Shown: piece after piece, positions 18,036 through 29,260 of the stretch
Position numbering within the stretch: position 1 is the stretch's first letter
Layout: every line of letters starts with the position of its first letter
Origin: an uncultured Actinomycetes bacterium
GTDB lineage: Bacteria > Actinomycetota > Actinomycetes > Nanopelagicales > Nanopelagicaceae
Length of the DNA stretch: 57,361 nucleotides
Assembly (NCBI GenBank): GCA_903878415.1
Contig: CAIRHO010000015.1
Location: 1-57,361, forward strand
Reading direction: 5' to 3'
Notes under the pieces: model-generated
Database searches by the model: none
What the model was told of the DNA's origin: nothing
What the model saw: only the letters and a program-made list of their open reading frames with translations
Translations under genes and position numbers: made by a program

Positions 18036-19262
18036 CTATCTATTTTTGTCAGCGTTATCTTCCATTGCATTTAAATCAGATTCATTAGTAGGTAATTCAT
18101 TTGCTCGTACAAAATGTTTTTTCCCAGCAGTCAAAATTAAATAACCAATGAATACTGAGACGCTAGTCATTGCAAAACACCAGCGCGGCCCATAATTTTC
18201 AGCGATAACACCGCCGATTGCTGATCCAATTGCAGCAAATGTTCCTTCTACCGTCCATAGCCAAGCAAGCGCTGATACTGCAGTGCCTTTAGGGCGAACC
18301 GCTTCAGTAACTTCCCAATAAAAAACTTGTTGCACACCTCCTACTAAGCCGATTAGGGCTGCAAGGAGCATTAGCGACCAATCTGGATAAGCTAGCGATA
18401 ACGGCGCTACCGAGATTATCCAGAATCTATATGTAACAAGAAAACCCTTTAGCGGCGAAAGTTTTCTAGAAATGGTTCCAGCTATTACGCCCCCGAAAAC
18501 ATTAAATAACCCGAATACTGCAAAAAGCAATGCCGCTCGCGAAGGAAGATTTTCTTGGGTAGTGAAAGCTGGTATTCCAATATTGAACGCGCCCCAACCA
18601 AGACCGATTACTACGCCTTCGAGCGCCAGTATTTGCATAGCGGGGACACGCCAAATTGGGAGCGTGCCAATTTCTTTTTTCTCTGGAATCCACTCACGCG
18701 AAATTTTTGTAAACGCTATTGAAATTCCACCAATAAACATCAAGAGCGCGCATATTTGTAACGCAGAATTAGGTCGCGAACTTAAGGATAATGAAGTTGC
18801 AATTACTGGACCAAAGATTCCGGTCGTGCTAAGCACTGCAGTATCGAGCGCGTAGGCGGTACGCCATTGATCTTCTGGGAGCGCAATTCTCCAAAGTGGC
18901 CTGATTGATAAATTTATTGGTGGTGAAAACAACCCAAAAAGAAAAGCCATAATAATTAATTGTTTGGTATTGGTTGCAGTGCTGAACCAAAAAATAGAAA
19001 TTGCAAATGCTGGAACCATGATTCGCAAAGGCCATTTCTGTCCGTACTTATCTATAAACGCGCCACGCAAACCCGCTGTGCCAGCTCCAGCAATTGAATT
19101 TGCTCCGATTGCTAAACCTGCTAACGCGATGGATCCAGTTTCCCGTTGAACTTTGAAGAATATTGAAAGTGAAATCATGCCATATGCGATTCGTGCGGGG
19201 AACGCGGCAATTATCAAGGTTCGCGCTGCTGGCACGCGCAAAAGCTCTAAATATCGGCCCAT
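18036..19262 (-). CDS. Major facilitator superfamily transporter
   Basis: A 408-residue membrane protein with about twelve hydrophobic segments in two halves and a hydrophilic C-terminal tail rich in N, D and E. The loop after the second segment (FIDKYGQKWPLR, about 69-80) is the degenerate MFS loop 2-3 motif. It resembles uncharacterised actinobacterial MFS proteins more than any characterised efflux pump, and I cannot give a substrate. It is a lone gene, convergent with polA, with TAGACT 6 bases before its ATG and no ribosome binding site. Confidence 0.85.
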   Translation of the reverse strand: MGRYLELLRVPAARTLIIAAFPARIAYGMISLSIFFKVQRETGSIALAGLAIGANSIAGAGTAGLRGAFIDKYGQKWPLRIMVPAFAISIFWFSTATNTKQLIIMAFLFGLFSPPINLSIRPLWRIALPEDQWRTAYALDTAVLSTTGIFGPVIATSLSLSSRPNSALQICALLMFIGGISIAFTKISREWIPEKKEIGTLPIWRVPAMQILALEGVVIGLGWGAFNIGIPAFTTQENLPSRAALLFAVFGLFNVFGGVIAGTISRKLSPLKGFLVTYRFWIISVAPLSLAYPDWSLMLLAALIGLVGGVQQVFYWEVTEAVRPKGTAVSALAWLWTVEGTFAAIGSAIGGVIAENYGPRWCFAMTSVSVFIGYLILTAGKKHFVRANELPTNESDLNAMEDNADKNR

Positions 19263-19268
19263 TTTGGA

Positions 19269-19274
19269 AGTCTA
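19269..19274 (-). promoter_or_regulatory. Candidate -10 box TAGACT, N6 before the MFS ATG
   Basis: On the minus strand: TAGACT, TCCAAA, ATG. No Shine-Dalgarno sequence. The same hexamer with the same spacing precedes pheS. Confidence 0.5.
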
Positions 19275-19451
19275 TCTACCGCGAGCTTGCGGGAATTGAC
19301 CTAGGTGGCGCGCCTTAAGTAACCTTTGCCCTCGCTCACATCTCTTGCACTGACCTCGGACAGAGTAGGAAAGTGCCCAGTAAATCCAAAAGATTTTCTG
19401 GAGTCGGGTTGTGTGCATACCTACTAGTTTAAATTCCCCAATCGGAGCACC

Positions 19452-20822
19452 TTGAGTATTGCAAATGTAGCTATAAATGACATTGGATCAGCAGAAGATT
19501 TTCTCGCCGCAATCGAAGGCACAATCAAAAATTTTAATGATGGAGATTTAGTAACTGGAATTGTTGTCCAGGTAGATCGCGATGAAGTACTTCTTGATAT
19601 TGGTTACAAAACCGAAGGTGTAATTCCATCCCGCGAACTCTCTATCCGCCACGATCTTGATCCAAGCGAATTGGTAAAAGTTGGCGATCGTGTTGAAGCG
19701 CTAGTTCTTCAAAAGGAAGATAAAGAAGGACGCTTAATTCTTTCTAAGAAGCGCGCCCAATATGAAAAAGCTTGGGGCGATATTGAAGGCAAGAAAGAAC
19801 GCGATGAAGTTGTTATCGGTACTGTAATTGAAGTTGTTAAAGGTGGCTTAATCGTAGACATTGGTCTTCGTGGCTTCCTGCCTGCATCACTTGTTGAGAT
19901 GCGTCGAGTACGTGACTTAACTCCATATATTGGACAACAAGTTGAAGCACGCATCATCGAACTTGATAAGAATCGCAACAACGTTGTGCTTTCTCGTCGT
20001 GCATATTTGGAACAGACTCAATCTGCATCACGCACTACATTTCTTAACCAATTACAAAAAGGTCAAGTCCGAAGTGGCGTAATCTCTTCAATCGTAAACT
20101 TCGGAGCTTTCGTTGACCTAGGTGGTGTAGACGGCTTAGTACACGTTTCAGAACTATCTTGGAAACATATCGATCACCCAGGTGAAGTTGTAGCCGTCGG
20201 TGATGAAGTTACTGTAGAAGTTTTAGAAGTTGATTTTGAGCGTGAGCGCGTTTCACTATCGCTTAAAGCTACTCAAGAAGATCCATGGCAAGCATTCGCT
20301 CGCACCCACACCATTAATCAAGTGGTTCCAGGTGAAGTTACAAAGCTCGTGCCATTTGGCGCATTTATTCGCGTATTCGATGGCATCGAAGGTCTAGTTC
20401 ATATCTCTGAACTTGCCGAACGTCATGTTGAAATTCCAGAACAAGTTGTTCAAGTTGGCGATCAATTGTTCGTCAAGATTATTGATATTGATTTAGAACG
20501 ACGTCGAATCTCACTTTCGCTAAAACAAGCTAACGAAGGCCACGATATTGAAGTTGAAGCTTTTGACCCAACTCAATATGGAATGCCAGCTCGTTACGAT
20601 GCCGCTGGAAACTTTATTTATCCTGAAGGTTTCAATGCTGAAAATCAAGAGTGGCAACCTGGTTTTGAATCTCAACGTGAAGAATGGGAACGTCAATACG
20701 CTGACGCGCAAACACGTTTCGTCGCGCATAAGAAGCAGAAAGCTGAAGCGCAAGCCGCTGATGCCGCCGCTGTTGTCGCCGAACCAGCATCAGATGCTGT
20801 GACAGAGGCAGTAGCCGAGTAA
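19452..20822 (+). CDS. rpsA: 30S ribosomal protein S1
   Basis: Brings mRNA to the 30S subunit. At 456 residues it has four S1 (OB-fold) repeats, at about 35-105, 122-190, 207-277 and 290-360, the third and fourth carrying the typical NFGAFVDLGGVDGLVHVSEL-type core, followed by an acidic alanine-rich tail. Four repeats is the usual actinobacterial form. The start is TTG at 19452 with GGAG four bases before it; no ATG or GTG gives the conserved N-terminus. The 189-base region upstream must hold the promoter, but no box stands out. A strong terminator follows, so rpsA is its own unit. Confidence 0.96.
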   Translation: MSIANVAINDIGSAEDFLAAIEGTIKNFNDGDLVTGIVVQVDRDEVLLDIGYKTEGVIPSRELSIRHDLDPSELVKVGDRVEALVLQKEDKEGRLILSKKRAQYEKAWGDIEGKKERDEVVIGTVIEVVKGGLIVDIGLRGFLPASLVEMRRVRDLTPYIGQQVEARIIELDKNRNNVVLSRRAYLEQTQSASRTTFLNQLQKGQVRSGVISSIVNFGAFVDLGGVDGLVHVSELSWKHIDHPGEVVAVGDEVTVEVLEVDFERERVSLSLKATQEDPWQAFARTHTINQVVPGEVTKLVPFGAFIRVFDGIEGLVHISELAERHVEIPEQVVQVGDQLFVKIIDIDLERRRISLSLKQANEGHDIEVEAFDPTQYGMPARYDAAGNFIYPEGFNAENQEWQPGFESQREEWERQYADAQTRFVAHKKQKAEAQAADAAAVVAEPASDAVTEAVAE

Positions 20823-20834
20823 TTCAACTTAAGG

Positions 20835-20871
20835 AAAGCCCCGAAACCACTTAGGTATCGGGGCTTTTTTT
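20835..20871 (+). terminator. Rho-independent terminator after rpsA
   Basis: AAAGCCCCGA at 20835-20844 pairs with TCGGGGCTTT at 20858-20867 (10 pairs), 13-base loop, then a run of seven or more T. The clearest intrinsic terminator of the window. Confidence 0.95.
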
Positions 20872-20908
20872 ATGGACGCTCAAACAGGCGAGTAAACTCT
20901 GGAAAAGA

Positions 20909-20914
20909 TAGGCT
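20909..20914 (+). promoter_or_regulatory. Candidate -10 box TAGGCT, N6 before the coaE ATG
   Basis: TAGGCT, six bases (gaagca), ATG. It lies after the rpsA terminator where a new promoter is needed. AGG in the box is only a poor Shine-Dalgarno match. Confidence 0.5.
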
Positions 20915-20920
20915 GAAGCA

Positions 20921-21523
20921 ATGTTGAAAGTAGCGCTCACCGGAGGAATCGGTTCCGGTAAATCATTGGTGGGGGAGTATTTCGAAATTCTCGGCGCAAT
21001 TGTTTTTGATGCGGATCAATTAGCTCGAGATGTTGTAGAACGTGGCACTGTTGGTTTCGATCTGATTTTGAAGAGGTTTGGTGATGAAATTCTTTCTGAG
21101 GGTCAAATCAACCGAAGCAAGTTGGGCGAAATAGTTTTCAACGATCCCGCAGCTCGAAAAGATCTGGAAGAAATTATTCACCCGTTAGTTAAAGAAGCTG
21201 GCGATTCCATAATTAGGAGCGCACCATCGAGTGCAGTAGTTGTGAACCAAATCCCATTGGTATTTGAGACAAACGGCGCGAATAGATTTGATTACATCAT
21301 CACTGTTGAGGCTCCAGAAGAACTCCGTTACGAACGGTTAAGAGCGCGCGGAATGAAAGATTTTGAAATAGCGAAACGAATAAGCGCACAAGCCACTCGG
21401 GATGAGCGAATCAGCATCTCCAATTTAGTAATAGAGAATGATGGCGATAGAGATCAACTTCTTCGGAGAGTTGAATCAGCCTGGGAGAGCGAGCTTTTGC
21501 CTCGCGCATCGCAGAGCGAATGA
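20921..21523 (+). CDS. coaE: Dephospho-CoA kinase
   Basis: Last step of coenzyme A synthesis: phosphorylates dephospho-CoA at the ribose 3' hydroxyl. At 200 residues it is the standalone form; some actinobacteria have a C-terminal GrpB-like extension, not seen here. P-loop GGIGSGKS (about 8-15), followed by [11 protein letters not shown] and, later, PLVFETN and the lid region RLRARG. The ATG at 20921 starts directly with the P-loop strand. It heads the coaE-uvrB-uvrA-uvrC run and overlaps uvrB by 4 bases (ATGA). Confidence 0.95.
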   Translation: MLKVALTGGIGSGKSLVGEYFEILGAIVFDADQLARDVVERGTVGFDLILKRFGDEILSEGQINRSKLGEIVFNDPAARKDLEEIIHPLVKEAGDSIIRSAPSSAVVVNQIPLVFETNGANRFDYIITVEAPEELRYERLRARGMKDFEIAKRISAQATRDERISISNLVIENDGDRDQLLRRVESAWESELLPRASQSE

Positions 21524-23595
21524 GCCAAAAAAACTATATCCCGAAAGCGCTAAAGCCATTTAAAGTTATAAGCGATTATGTACCAGCCGGTGATCAACCA
21601 GATGCGATCAATGAGTTAGTAGAAAGAATTGAACGCGGCGAGAAAGATATTGTTCTGCTTGGTGCGACTGGAACTGGAAAATCTGCAACGACTGCTTGGC
21701 TAGTTGAACGGTTACAACGTCCAACTTTAGTTTTAGCCCCAAATAAGACGCTAGCTGCACAACTAGCGAATGAATTTAAAGAGCTATTTCCAGAAAATGC
21801 GGTTGAGTATTTCGTTTCCTATTATGACTATTACCAACCTGAAGCTTACGTACCTCAAACCGATACTTTTATCGAAAAGGATTCGTCGATAAATTCAGAA
21901 GTTGAACGCTTGCGCTACTCCGCCACACACGCGCTGCTTACCCGTCGCGATGTGATCGTGGTTGCCACGGTTTCCTGCATTTATGGCCTTGGTCATCCAC
22001 AAGAATATTACGAGCGTATGGTGCTTCTTAAAGTTGGCGAAAGTATTGAACGCAATAAACTTCTGCGGCAATTTGTAGATATCCAATATAAAAGAAACGA
22101 TATGGCATTCGAGCGCGGAAATTTTCGAGTGCGTGGAGACACCATCGAAATAATTCCAGTCTATGAGGAACTTGCCATCCGAATTGAAATGTTTGGCGAT
22201 GAGATTGAGCGCTTAACTACGCTGCATCCACTCACCGGTGAAATAATTAGTGATGTTCCAGAGATTTTGATATTTCCAGCAACGCATTACGCAGCTGGGC
22301 CAGAGAAAATGAAGATAGCAATTGCAAATATCGAAGCTGAATTAGAAATTAAGCATAGAGAATTTGAAAAGCAAGGGAAACTATTAGAAGCCCAACGAAT
22401 CCGGATGCGGACCACATTTGATATCGAGATGATGCAGCAATTAGGTTTCTGTTCTGGAATCGAGAATTACTCACGTCTCATTGATGGGCGTGCAGCTGGC
22501 TCTGCACCTAGTTGCTTATTAGATTATTTCCCAGAAGATTTTCTCTGCGTAATAGATGAATCACATATTACGGTGCCTCAAATTGGCGCTATGTATGAAG
22601 GTGATGCTTCGCGTAAGCGAACTCTCGTGGAGCATGGCTTCAGATTGCCAAGTGCGATGGATAATCGCCCGCTTAGGTGGCCTGAGTTCTTAGAGAGAAC
22701 CAAGCAGAAGATTTACCTCTCAGCTACACCAGGAAAATATGAATTAGCAAAAACTGGTGGCGAATTCGTAGAACAAGTAATCCGACCTACTGGGTTGGTG
22801 GATCCGCAAATTATCATCAAACCGATCAAAGGACAGATTGATGATTTGTTAAATGAAATCAGAATCCGGGCAGAAAAGAATGAAAGAGTGTTAGTCACTA
22901 CGTTAACGAAGAAAATGTCTGAAGATTTGACTGACTATTTCACTGAGGCGAATGTCAGGGTTAGGTATCTGCATTCCGAGGTAGATACCCTCCGACGAGT
23001 GGAATTACTGCGTGAACTCAGGCTTGGCGAATATGATGTTTTGATCGGTATCAACCTACTACGCGAAGGTTTAGATTTACCAGAAGTCTCATTAGTAGCA
23101 ATTCTCGATGCCGACAAAGAAGGTTTCTTACGCTCTACAACTTCTTTAATCCAAACAATTGGTCGTGCAGCGCGAAATGTATCTGGCGAAGTTCACATGT
23201 ACGCCGATAATTTAACTGATTCTATGAAACGCGCTATTGATGAAACTAACCGCCGCCGTGAGAAACAAGTTTTATATAACAAAGAGCGCGGTGTTGATCC
23301 ACAACCCCTTAGAAAACGAATCGCAGATATTACCGATTTAATTGCAAAAGAAAGTGACGATACCGATCAACTTCTAGCGACTGGCAAAAAATCGTCGAGC
23401 GGTGGGGCTGGTGTTTATGTAAAACACTTAGTGCCGTTGCCTAAACAGGAGCTGATGAACCTCATAGAATCGCTCACTGAACAGATGCGTAATTCCGCTA
23501 GCCAACTTCATTTTGAATTAGCCGCTAGATTGCGTGATGAGATTGGTGATTTGAAGAAGGAACTTCGAAGCATGGATGACGCGGGGGTGAAATAA
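21520..23595 (+). CDS. uvrB: Excinuclease ABC subunit B
   Basis: Damage-verifying helicase-like subunit of nucleotide excision repair. The 691 residues contain Walker [12 protein letters not shown] (about 48-58), the strand-clamping beta-hairpin [21 protein letters not shown] (start about 105), DESH box VIDESH, helicase motif [11 protein letters not shown] and a C-terminal UVR motif (about 640-680) that binds UvrC. It overlaps coaE by 4 bases and is followed directly by uvrA. Confidence 0.97.
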   Translation: MSQKNYIPKALKPFKVISDYVPAGDQPDAINELVERIERGEKDIVLLGATGTGKSATTAWLVERLQRPTLVLAPNKTLAAQLANEFKELFPENAVEYFVSYYDYYQPEAYVPQTDTFIEKDSSINSEVERLRYSATHALLTRRDVIVVATVSCIYGLGHPQEYYERMVLLKVGESIERNKLLRQFVDIQYKRNDMAFERGNFRVRGDTIEIIPVYEELAIRIEMFGDEIERLTTLHPLTGEIISDVPEILIFPATHYAAGPEKMKIAIANIEAELEIKHREFEKQGKLLEAQRIRMRTTFDIEMMQQLGFCSGIENYSRLIDGRAAGSAPSCLLDYFPEDFLCVIDESHITVPQIGAMYEGDASRKRTLVEHGFRLPSAMDNRPLRWPEFLERTKQKIYLSATPGKYELAKTGGEFVEQVIRPTGLVDPQIIIKPIKGQIDDLLNEIRIRAEKNERVLVTTLTKKMSEDLTDYFTEANVRVRYLHSEVDTLRRVELLRELRLGEYDVLIGINLLREGLDLPEVSLVAILDADKEGFLRSTTSLIQTIGRAARNVSGEVHMYADNLTDSMKRAIDETNRRREKQVLYNKERGVDPQPLRKRIADITDLIAKESDDTDQLLATGKKSSSGGAGVYVKHLVPLPKQELMNLIESLTEQMRNSASQLHFELAARLRDEIGDLKKELRSMDDAGVK

Positions 23596-26430
23596 TTGCA
23601 CGATCGTTTAATTATTCGCGGTGCCCGCGAGCATAATTTAAAGAATGTTTCGCTAGATCTACCTAGAAATTCGATGATAGTTTTCACAGGTTTATCCGGT
23701 TCTGGAAAATCAAGTTTAGCTTTTGACACTATTTTCGCAGAAGGCCAACGACGTTATGTAGAATCGCTTTCAGCATATGCGAGGCAATTTCTTGGCCAGA
23801 TGGATAAACCAGATGTCGATTTTATTGAAGGATTATCGCCAGCAGTATCAATTGACCAGAAATCAACCAATCGAAACCCAAGATCCACTGTTGGAACTAT
23901 TACTGAAGTTTATGATTACTTACGTTTACTATTTGCGCGAGCTGGCCGTCCACATTGCCCAAGTTGTGGCAAAGCAATAGCGAAACAAACGCCACAGAAT
24001 ATAGTTGATCAAATATTAGAATTACCTCCTGAAACAAAATTCCAAGTTCTAGCACCAATGATTCGGGCGCGCAAAGGTGAATTTGTTGACTTATTTAAAG
24101 ATTTAGTTGCGCAAGGTTATTCCAGGGCACGAGTAGATGGCGCTGTAATTCAACTTACTGAGCCACCTAAATTAAAAAAGCAAGAGAAGCACACTATTGA
24201 AGTTGTGATTGATCGATTAACTGCGAAAGCTGATTCAAAGAGCCGCTTAACGGATTCCATAGAAACTGCGCTTCGGTTAGCCCAAGGTTTAGTAACCCTG
24301 GATTTTGTTGACGGCAAAGGTAAAGATAAAGAACGCACCTTTAGTGAAAAATTAGCTTGCCATGATTGTTCACTATCCTTTGAAGAGATGGAGCCACGAT
24401 CCTTCTCATTCAATTCGCCTTTTGGCGCTTGCCCGGAATGTACTGGTATTGGCACCAAGCTGGAAGTTGATCAAGAATTAGTAATTCCAGATGATTCAAT
24501 TTCTATTAATGAAGGCGCCATCGCACCATGGGCATCTCGGCAAACTTCCGAATATTTCTTGCGGCTTTTGGAAGCGCTAGCAGGCGATGTGAAATTTTCC
24601 ATGGATGCGCCGTGGAAGAAATTATCTGAAAAAGCTAAGACCGCGATTTTGAATGGGTACGAATATGAAGTACATGTTAAGTACAAGAACCGTTATGGCA
24701 GGGTAAGAAATTACTCTACTGGCTTTGAAGGCGTGGTTTCATTTATCCAACGCAAACATGGTGAAACCGATAGTGATTACAGTCGGGAAAAGTATGAGTC
24801 TTATATGCGGCAAACGCCGTGCCCAGTATGTAATGGAACTCGATTAAAACCAGAAGTTCTTGCAGTTAAATTAGGCGAGAAGTCGATCGCCCAAATTTGT
24901 GAACTCTCCATAGAAGATTGCGCCAAATTTTTGAAATCGCTGAAACTTACCGCGCGCGAAAAGCAGATTGCCGAACGCGTACTTAAAGAAGTGCACTCCC
25001 GTCTTGGTTTTCTTTTAGATGTTGGTCTCGATTATTTATCGCTAGATCGCCCAGCCGCAACGCTCTCTGGCGGTGAAGCTCAACGGATCAGGTTGGCTAC
25101 TCAGATTGGTTCCGGATTAACTGGCGTGCTTTATGTTTTAGATGAACCTAGCATCGGGTTACATCAACGCGATAACCGTCGTTTAATTGAAACACTTACC
25201 CATCTTCGTGATATCGGAAACACTTTAATTGTTGTAGAACACGATGAGGACACAATCCGTACCGCAGATTGGATTGTTGATATCGGCCCCGGCGCCGGTG
25301 AACACGGCGGCGAGATTGTCGTTTCCGGAAGTTACGAAGATTTAATTAACTCAAAAACTTCCATCACTGGCGCGTATATCTCGGGTAAGCGCAAAATTGA
25401 GATACCTAAGAAGCGCCGCCTAATAGATCCAAAGAAATCGGTAGTTGTGAAGGAAGCGCACGAAAATAATTTAAAGAATATTACGGTTTCATTTCCGCTT
25501 GGCACTTTCGTCGCTGTTACTGGCGTAAGCGGTTCTGGTAAATCAACTTTAGTAAATGACATTCTGTACACGGTATTAGCTAACAAATTAAATGGTGCTC
25601 GCCAAGTTCCTGGTCGACATCGGACCATTACTGGCATAGACCTTCTTGATAAAGTTGTGCACGTTGATCAATCTCCAATTGGTAGAACTCCAAGATCTAA
25701 CCCAGCTACCTACACTGGCGTATTCGACAAAGTTCGCGCGCTATTTGCTGAGACAACTGAAGCAAAAGTTCGTGGCTACCAACAAGGGCGATTCTCGTTC
25801 AACGTTAAAGGTGGACGGTGTGAAAATTGTTCTGGCGATGGCACTATCACTATTGAAATGAATTTCTTGCCCGACGTCTATGTGCCGTGTGAAATTTGCC
25901 ATGGTGCGCGGTATAACCGAGAAACTTTAGAAGTACATTACAAAGGTAAAACGATCGCTGAAATTCTTGATATGTCGATCGAAGCTGCAGTTACATTCTT
26001 TGAATCAATCCCAGCAATTTATCGCTATTTGAAAACTATGATGGACGTTGGGCTTGGTTATGTACGACTTGGCCAATCAGCACCAACTCTCTCAGGTGGC
26101 GAAGCCCAACGCGTCAAATTATCAACCGAATTGCAACGCCGTTCTACTGGTCGAACTATTTACGTTCTAGACGAACCTACGACAGGTTTACATTTTGAAG
26201 ATGTCAATAAACTTTTGCATGTTTTACAAAGGCTAGTAGATACTGGCAACACTGTAATTGTGATTGAGCATAATCTCGATGTTATTAAATCCGCAGACTG
26301 GGTTATAGATATGGGTCCAGAAGGTGGCAATAAAGGCGGCACCATCATTGCGGAGGGAACTCCTGAGGCAGTCGCGAAAAACAAAGCGAGTTATACCGGC
26401 AAATATTTAGCGGAGATTTTAAAGAAGTAG
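23596..26430 (+). CDS. uvrA: Excinuclease ABC subunit A
   Basis: Damage-recognition ATPase, 944 residues with two ABC modules. First Walker [13 protein letters not shown] (about 32-43), zinc module CPSCG with a CHDC...CPEC pair, first signature [12 protein letters not shown]; second Walker [14 protein letters not shown]-terminal zinc finger with CENC and CEIC, second signature [12 protein letters not shown], Walker [11 protein letters not shown]. The start is TTG at 23596, right after the uvrB stop, with GGTGA just inside the end of uvrB; homologs begin at this point. Confidence 0.97.
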   Translation: MHDRLIIRGAREHNLKNVSLDLPRNSMIVFTGLSGSGKSSLAFDTIFAEGQRRYVESLSAYARQFLGQMDKPDVDFIEGLSPAVSIDQKSTNRNPRSTVGTITEVYDYLRLLFARAGRPHCPSCGKAIAKQTPQNIVDQILELPPETKFQVLAPMIRARKGEFVDLFKDLVAQGYSRARVDGAVIQLTEPPKLKKQEKHTIEVVIDRLTAKADSKSRLTDSIETALRLAQGLVTLDFVDGKGKDKERTFSEKLACHDCSLSFEEMEPRSFSFNSPFGACPECTGIGTKLEVDQELVIPDDSISINEGAIAPWASRQTSEYFLRLLEALAGDVKFSMDAPWKKLSEKAKTAILNGYEYEVHVKYKNRYGRVRNYSTGFEGVVSFIQRKHGETDSDYSREKYESYMRQTPCPVCNGTRLKPEVLAVKLGEKSIAQICELSIEDCAKFLKSLKLTAREKQIAERVLKEVHSRLGFLLDVGLDYLSLDRPAATLSGGEAQRIRLATQIGSGLTGVLYVLDEPSIGLHQRDNRRLIETLTHLRDIGNTLIVVEHDEDTIRTADWIVDIGPGAGEHGGEIVVSGSYEDLINSKTSITGAYISGKRKIEIPKKRRLIDPKKSVVVKEAHENNLKNITVSFPLGTFVAVTGVSGSGKSTLVNDILYTVLANKLNGARQVPGRHRTITGIDLLDKVVHVDQSPIGRTPRSNPATYTGVFDKVRALFAETTEAKVRGYQQGRFSFNVKGGRCENCSGDGTITIEMNFLPDVYVPCEICHGARYNRETLEVHYKGKTIAEILDMSIEAAVTFFESIPAIYRYLKTMMDVGLGYVRLGQSAPTLSGGEAQRVKLSTELQRRSTGRTIYVLDEPTTGLHFEDVNKLLHVLQRLVDTGNTVIVIEHNLDVIKSADWVIDMGPEGGNKGGTIIAEGTPEAVAKNKASYTGKYLAEILKK

Positions 26431-26432
26431 CT

Positions 26433-28340
26433 ATGGCTGACCCACAAAGTTATCGGCCTAAAGATATTCCAGATTCGCCCGGCGTATACCGATTTTTCAA
26501 CGAGAAAGATGTAGTTATTTATGTCGGTAAAGCAATCTCACTAAAATCGCGACTCAACTCTTATTTTCAAAATAATCTCGCCGAAAAAACTAGAAAAATG
26601 GTTAATGCTGCAGTCCGAGTTGATTGGACGTTAGTAAATACTGAAGTAGAAGCGCTCCAACTCGAGTTCAGCTGGATTAAAGAAGAGAACCCGCATTTCA
26701 ATGTGCAATTCAAAGATGATAAGTCTTATCCGTTCTTGGCGGTTTCGATTAAAGATGAATTTCCAAGAATTTACATAACGCGGTCACAGAAGCAAAAAGG
26801 TGTTAAACATATTGGTCCATTCGCGCATGCTTGGGCACTTCGCAGTACCTATGAAGTTCTATTGAAACTATTCCCAGTTCGTTCCTGCACGGAAAGCAAT
26901 TTTCTACGAGCCCAGAAATCAAATCGACAATGTTTACTTGGCGATATTGGAAAGTGTGCAGCCCCATGCGTTGGGTGGGTGACGCCGGAAGAGCATCACG
27001 AAATTGCCAAGAACCTAATTAAATTTTTAGATTCAAATCCAGAGAGCGTGACTGAGAAGTTAACCGATGAAATGCTTACTGCTTCAGCAGCGGAACAATT
27101 CGAAAAAGCTGCCAAGCTTCGCGACCAACTGCAAGCGCTGACAAAGGCGCAAGAATCAACTGATGCAGCGCTCTCCGAAGAAATTACTGCAGATTTCATT
27201 GCAATGCACGAAGATATAACGCACGCCGCATTCTCAATATTTATCGTGCGCCACGGTCGAATCACCGGTTCGCGTTCTTGGGTCGTTGATTTACAAGAAG
27301 TTCCAGAAGGTGATTCCGTAATGGATGCTGCGCTACCTAAGATCTATCACGATTTTGAGGTTCCGCGTGAGATTCTAATTAATCAGCCAATTACTTCCGA
27401 AGCCGGTGTTATTGAATGGCTTTCACAGAAACATGGGAGTTTGGTGGAAGTTAAAGTGCCACAACGCGGTGAGAAATTTGAATTACTTCAAACTGTTAAG
27501 CGCAATGCCAATCAAGCGCTAATTCAATTTTTAAGCAAGCGCGCAAACGATGCTGGCGTTTCTGGCCGAGCACTGGAGGAGATCGCGACCGCATTAGATC
27601 TAGCAGAGCTCCCACTCCGTATCGAATGTTTTGATATTTCAAATATTCAAGGAACTTCGGTAGTGGCTTCAATGGTGGTATTTGAAGATGGTCAATCTAA
27701 AAAGAGTGAGTATCGCCGTTTCTCAATCGATGATGAGGCTGGATTTGATGACACCCGCGCTATGCATCACGTCATTACAAGAAGATTCAAGAGATATCTC
27801 GCTGAAAAAGATCTTGATTTAACTGAATTAGAGATGAGCGGTGCTAATCGACCAAAGTTTGCATACCCACCTCAGCTAATAATTGTTGATGGCGGAGTGG
27901 GCCAAGTTAATGCAGCCGCAAGAGCGCTATCGGAATTAGGAATTACAGACATTGCGCTCTGTGGTTTAGCAAAAAGGCTTGAGGAAGTTTGGCTTCCGGA
28001 AGTGAAAACCCCAGTTATGTTTCCGCGACATAGTGAGGCGCTCTATCTCTTTCAACGAATTCGTGATGAAGCACATAGATTTGCAATCACATTCCATAGA
28101 TCTAAGCGTTCTAAATTGATGCTCGAATCTTTATTGGATGAAATTCCAACTCTAGGTACTACGCGAATTTCTGCGTTGCTTGAACACTTCGGATCAGTAT
28201 CAGCTATTCGCAAAGCCGATGAATCGCAAATTTCTCAAATACCTGGAATCGGAGAGAAGATTGCCAAAATAATTGTGGATTTCTTGGCTCAACAAAGCGC
28301 GCCCGAGAATGTAAATACCAGTACCGGTGAAATTACTTAG
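26433..28340 (+). CDS. uvrC: Excinuclease ABC subunit C
   Basis: Makes both incisions around a DNA lesion. The 635 residues show the GIY-YIG nuclease at the N-terminus (SPGVYRFFN ... VIYVGKA, about 10-35), a cysteine-rich linker (CLLGDIGKCAAPCVG), the UVR motif for UvrB (about 205-240), the RNase H-like endonuclease (ECFDISNIQGTSVV, about 395-408) and C-terminal helix-hairpin-helix repeats (IPTLGTTRISALLEHFGS and ISQIPGIGEKIA). It lies 2 bases after uvrA. A uvrC-rapZ-yvcK-whiA order is usual in actinobacteria. Confidence 0.97.
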   Translation: MADPQSYRPKDIPDSPGVYRFFNEKDVVIYVGKAISLKSRLNSYFQNNLAEKTRKMVNAAVRVDWTLVNTEVEALQLEFSWIKEENPHFNVQFKDDKSYPFLAVSIKDEFPRIYITRSQKQKGVKHIGPFAHAWALRSTYEVLLKLFPVRSCTESNFLRAQKSNRQCLLGDIGKCAAPCVGWVTPEEHHEIAKNLIKFLDSNPESVTEKLTDEMLTASAAEQFEKAAKLRDQLQALTKAQESTDAALSEEITADFIAMHEDITHAAFSIFIVRHGRITGSRSWVVDLQEVPEGDSVMDAALPKIYHDFEVPREILINQPITSEAGVIEWLSQKHGSLVEVKVPQRGEKFELLQTVKRNANQALIQFLSKRANDAGVSGRALEEIATALDLAELPLRIECFDISNIQGTSVVASMVVFEDGQSKKSEYRRFSIDDEAGFDDTRAMHHVITRRFKRYLAEKDLDLTELEMSGANRPKFAYPPQLIIVDGGVGQVNAAARALSELGITDIALCGLAKRLEEVWLPEVKTPVMFPRHSEALYLFQRIRDEAHRFAITFHRSKRSKLMLESLLDEIPTLGTTRISALLEHFGSVSAIRKADESQISQIPGIGEKIAKIIVDFLAQQSAPENVNTSTGEIT

Positions 28341-28385
28341 GATGCTTGACAGGTATAGCAAGATATTGGACATGAGGGGATCTCG

Positions 28386-29258
28386 ATGAATCGCGAGTTG
28401 GTAGTTATTACCGGCATGAGTGGAGCTGGTCGTTCAACCATTGCGCACGCCATGGAAGATGCGGGTTGGTATGTCATTGATAATTTGCCCCCATCGCTCT
28501 TGGCTAACCTTTTTGATTTAACCGAGAAGACTGTTGAATCTATTGCGGTAGTTGTTGATGTCCGTGGCCGAGAATTTTTCGATGATCTAAATAGATCGTT
28601 AGCAGAATTAGTTGAAAAAGGGATATCGCGTCGAATTCTATTTGTTGATGCCTCTGATGATGTTTTAGTGCGAAGGTTCGAATCGACACGTCGCCCGCAT
28701 CCACTTCAAGGAAATGATCGAATTGTTGATGGGATCGCAAAAGAGCGCGCAAAATTACAGGAGTTGAGATCTGGTGCAGATTTAATTATTGATAGTACTG
28801 ATTTGAATATTCACCAATTGGAGAAGAAGACGGAAGAGCTTTTCCATAAGGAGGGGAGCGCTGATTTAAAAGTTAATGTGCTTTCATTTGGATATAAATA
28901 CGGAATTCCAGTTGATGCTGATTTAGTTATGGATTGTCGCTTTATCCCGAATCCTCATTGGATCCCAGAGTTGCGACCATTGAACGGAACTGATGCGCCA
29001 GTTCGTGAGAAAGTTTTGGCAGCAGAGAATGTAAGTGAGTTCCTGGATCGTTATATCGCGCTATTTGAAACCATCGCGGATGGATATATTCGCGAAGGTA
29101 AGAAATTTATTACACTGGCTGTGGGATGCACTGGTGGTAAGCATCGAAGTGTTGCGATTGCAGATGAATTAGATCGCAGATTGCAAAAGGTTAACTTACC
29201 GAGGAGCCAAGAAATTTCAACACAAGCAATTCATCGAGACTTGGGACGTGAACGGTAG
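28386..29258 (+). CDS. rapZ: RNase adapter protein / nucleotide-binding protein RapZ family
   Basis: P-loop protein of 290 residues. In E. coli RapZ steers small RNAs of glucosamine-6-phosphate synthesis to RNase E; in Gram-positive bacteria (YvcJ) its role is less clear. Walker [10 protein letters not shown] (about 9-17) has R where many P-loops have K, normal for this family. The C-terminal domain has the conserved SFGYKYG and [11 protein letters not shown] motifs. AGGGGA lies 6 bases before the ATG. It leads the rapZ-yvcK-whiA block. Confidence 0.95.
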   Translation: MNRELVVITGMSGAGRSTIAHAMEDAGWYVIDNLPPSLLANLFDLTEKTVESIAVVVDVRGREFFDDLNRSLAELVEKGISRRILFVDASDDVLVRRFESTRRPHPLQGNDRIVDGIAKERAKLQELRSGADLIIDSTDLNIHQLEKKTEELFHKEGSADLKVNVLSFGYKYGIPVDADLVMDCRFIPNPHWIPELRPLNGTDAPVREKVLAAENVSEFLDRYIALFETIADGYIREGKKFITLAVGCTGGKHRSVAIADELDRRLQKVNLPRSQEISTQAIHRDLGRER

Positions 29259-29260
29259 CC

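Noticed and set aside
28346-28374. Perfect TTGACA before rapZ as a -35 box
   Set aside because: At 16-18 base spacing there is no acceptable -10 box (gacatg at 17), so it is probably chance; a TAGGAT at 28338 is only a weak alternative.
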